Source: Accumulibacter sp. (GTDB lineage: Bacteria; Pseudomonadota; Gammaproteobacteria; Burkholderiales; Rhodocyclaceae). Taken from it: DNA of 64,000 bases. A model generated the notes under the pieces. It was not told where the DNA came from and did no database searches. It was given only the letters and a program-made list of their open reading frames with translations. Shown here one piece after another: positions 62,962-64,000 of the stretch (positions are counted from its first letter, which is position 1; the number at the start of each line of letters is the position of its first letter). The stretch lies in contig NZ_JAPUVI010000024.1 in the NCBI RefSeq assembly GCF_029255285.1, positions 1 to 64,000 on the forward strand, in the 5' to 3' direction. Position numbers and translations under genes: made by a program.

Positions 62962-64000
62962 GGGTGGCGATCGTCGGCGGTGGCTGGGCCGGCTTGTCGG
63001 CCGCCGTCGAACTCGCCGGAGCGGGAGTCACGGTCACCGTTTTCGAAGCGGCGAAACAGCTCGGCGGACGGGCGCGCAGCGTCGACCTTCGGCCAGGCCA
63101 GTTGGACAACGGTCAACACCTCCTCATTGGCGCCTATCACGAGACGCTGCGCCTAATGAGGGAAGTCGGCGCGGATCCCGAGCGGCTGCTCAAACGTCTG
63201 CCGTTCGAAATCTGCTTTCCCGGTAGTCAGCCTGCGTCCTTCCGGATGCGCCTGCCGAAACTGCGGGCGCCGTGGCACTTGGCGGCCGGACTACTGAGCT
63301 GTCGCGGCGCCACGCTGAGCGAAAAGTGGCGTGCCTTGCGCTGCATGCGCTCACTGCAACTGGCGGGATATCGGCTGGCGGCGGACGAAACGGTCGCCAC
63401 GCTACTCGACGGCCACCGCCAGACCGGCAACCTCCGCCGTTACCTGTGGGAGCCACTCTGTCTGGCAGCACTCAATACGTCACCGGAAAATGCCTCGGCG
63501 CAAGTTTTCCTCAATACCTTGCGCGACAGCCTCGGCGGCCAGCCTACCGCGACCGATCTGCTATTGCCGGCAGCCGACCTCGATCAACTGTTTCCGGCAC
63601 CCGCGGCGAGATTCATTGTCGCGCATGGTGGTACGATCCGCCTGTCGACCCGGGTCGACAGGCTGGACGGACACTTCACCGTCACTGGCGAGCCCTTCGA
63701 CTGTGCGGTGCTCGCCGTCGGCCCGCAGCACGCAGCGGCATTGCTCGCCACACGCGACGAAACACGACCCCTGGCGCGGCTGTTGGCCGACTACCGCTTC
63801 GAGCCGATCGGCACGGTCTACTGCGCCTACCCGCCGGAACTCCGCCTGCCCTGGCCAATGCTGGGCCTTGCCGCAGGCGATGCGACACGGCTTGGCCAAT
63901 GGGCCTTCGATCGCGGCGCGCTAGGCGGCACGGCTGGACTGATCGCCTTCGTACTCAGCGGCCACGGCCAATGGGAGCAGGTGGACAACCAGACGCTGGT
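62958..64000 (+). CDS. hpnE: Hydroxysqualene dehydroxylase HpnE, N-terminal part
   Basis: Runs off the right edge after about 347 codons. It begins MRVAIVGGGWAGLSAAVELAG, a dinucleotide-binding motif, then VTVFEAAKQLGGRARS and LDNGQHLLIGAYHETLRLM, the FAD-amine-oxidase pattern of HpnE. It reduces hydroxysqualene to squalene in the last step of the hpnCDE pathway. The ATG overlaps the hpnD stop (ATGA). No stop codon or shift is seen in the part present. Confidence 0.92.
   Translation, partial: MRVAIVGGGWAGLSAAVELAGAGVTVTVFEAAKQLGGRARSVDLRPGQLDNGQHLLIGAYHETLRLMREVGADPERLLKRLPFEICFPGSQPASFRMRLPKLRAPWHLAAGLLSCRGATLSEKWRALRCMRSLQLAGYRLAADETVATLLDGHRQTGNLRRYLWEPLCLAALNTSPENASAQVFLNTLRDSLGGQPTATDLLLPAADLDQLFPAPAARFIVAHGGTIRLSTRVDRLDGHFTVTGEPFDCAVLAVGPQHAAALLATRDETRPLARLLADYRFEPIGTVYCAYPPELRLPWPMLGLAAGDATRLGQWAFDRGALGGTAGLIAFVLSGHGQWEQVDNQTL

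Noticed and set aside
1-64000. CRISPR arrays, insertion sequences, prophage, tRNA or rRNA genes
   Set aside because: No regular direct repeats, transposase or integrase motifs, or tRNA cloverleaf sequences were seen on either strand; the only repetitive DNA is Ala/Pro coding sequence in livK, the Ala/Lys tail of ppk2 and the TPR gene.

Overview
The window reads as a chromosomal segment of a high-GC betaproteobacterium, most likely Rhodocyclales and plausibly a polyphosphate- and polyhydroxyalkanoate-accumulating member such as the Accumulibacter/Dechloromonas group. That placement is inference. It rests on the pil-chp chemosensory cluster, the cysE-iscR-iscS-iscU-iscA-hscB-hscA-fdx-iscX order, a phasin, a class-II polyphosphate kinase, a PEP-CTERM protein and the hpnCDE squalene genes. 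No rRNA, tRNA, insertion sequence, prophage or CRISPR array is visible. Genes are dense, with many 4- to 30-base overlaps.

Layout. 1-4.7 kb: start of a Kup-type potassium transporter (cut by the left edge), a divergent CorA-family transporter, then thiD-thiE-hemL on the minus strand. 4.8-14.1 kb: rubredoxin, then the twitching-motility chemosensory cluster pilG-pilH-pilI-pilJ-pilL. 14.0-19.3 kb: a photolyase, then yqgE-ruvX-pyrR-pyrB-pyrC', where the last gene has lost the dihydroorotase metal motif. 19.3-24 kb: yggU-yggT-proC-yggS facing away from pilT-pilU. 24-27.5 kb: a PEP-CTERM protein behind a clear sigma-54 promoter, a TPR protein and a phasin. 27.7-33 kb: amino-acid permease, an unknown exported protein, an alpha/beta hydrolase and a transmembrane sensor with no output domain. 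33-38 kb: lgt-malonyl-CoA decarboxylase-VOC protein, divergent from ilvD. 38-43.6 kb: cytochrome c and a complete branched-chain amino-acid type ABC transporter (livK-H-M-G-F). 43.6-48.4 kb: an HDOD signalling protein coupled to an iron-sulfur flavoreductase, then an epimerase-like protein, hemJ and an RlmL-type methyltransferase. 48.6-53.1 kb: ppk2 with a basic N-terminal tail, a Cache protein, an unknown cysteine-motif protein, suhB and trmJ. 53.2-61.2 kb: cysE and the isc operon with two cysteine desulfurases. 61.3-64 kb: hpnC-hpnD-hpnE, cut by the right edge.

Functional links. PilG/H/I/J/L control the type IV pilus that the PilT and PilU ATPases retract. CysE supplies the O-acetylserine from which cysteine, the sulfur donor for the Isc machinery, is made. 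IscR probably represses its own operon through a site overlapping the -10 box. The pyr genes cover the second step of pyrimidine synthesis and its regulator. The hpn genes convert farnesyl diphosphate to squalene for hopanoids. Phasin and PPK2 fit carbon and phosphate storage.

I found no wholly new multi-gene system. The best leads are the sigma-54/PEP-CTERM unit, the tailed PPK2, the three-module sensor without an output domain, the CorA variant with an altered pore signature, the duplicated desulfurase in the isc operon, and the strong livK-livH hairpin.
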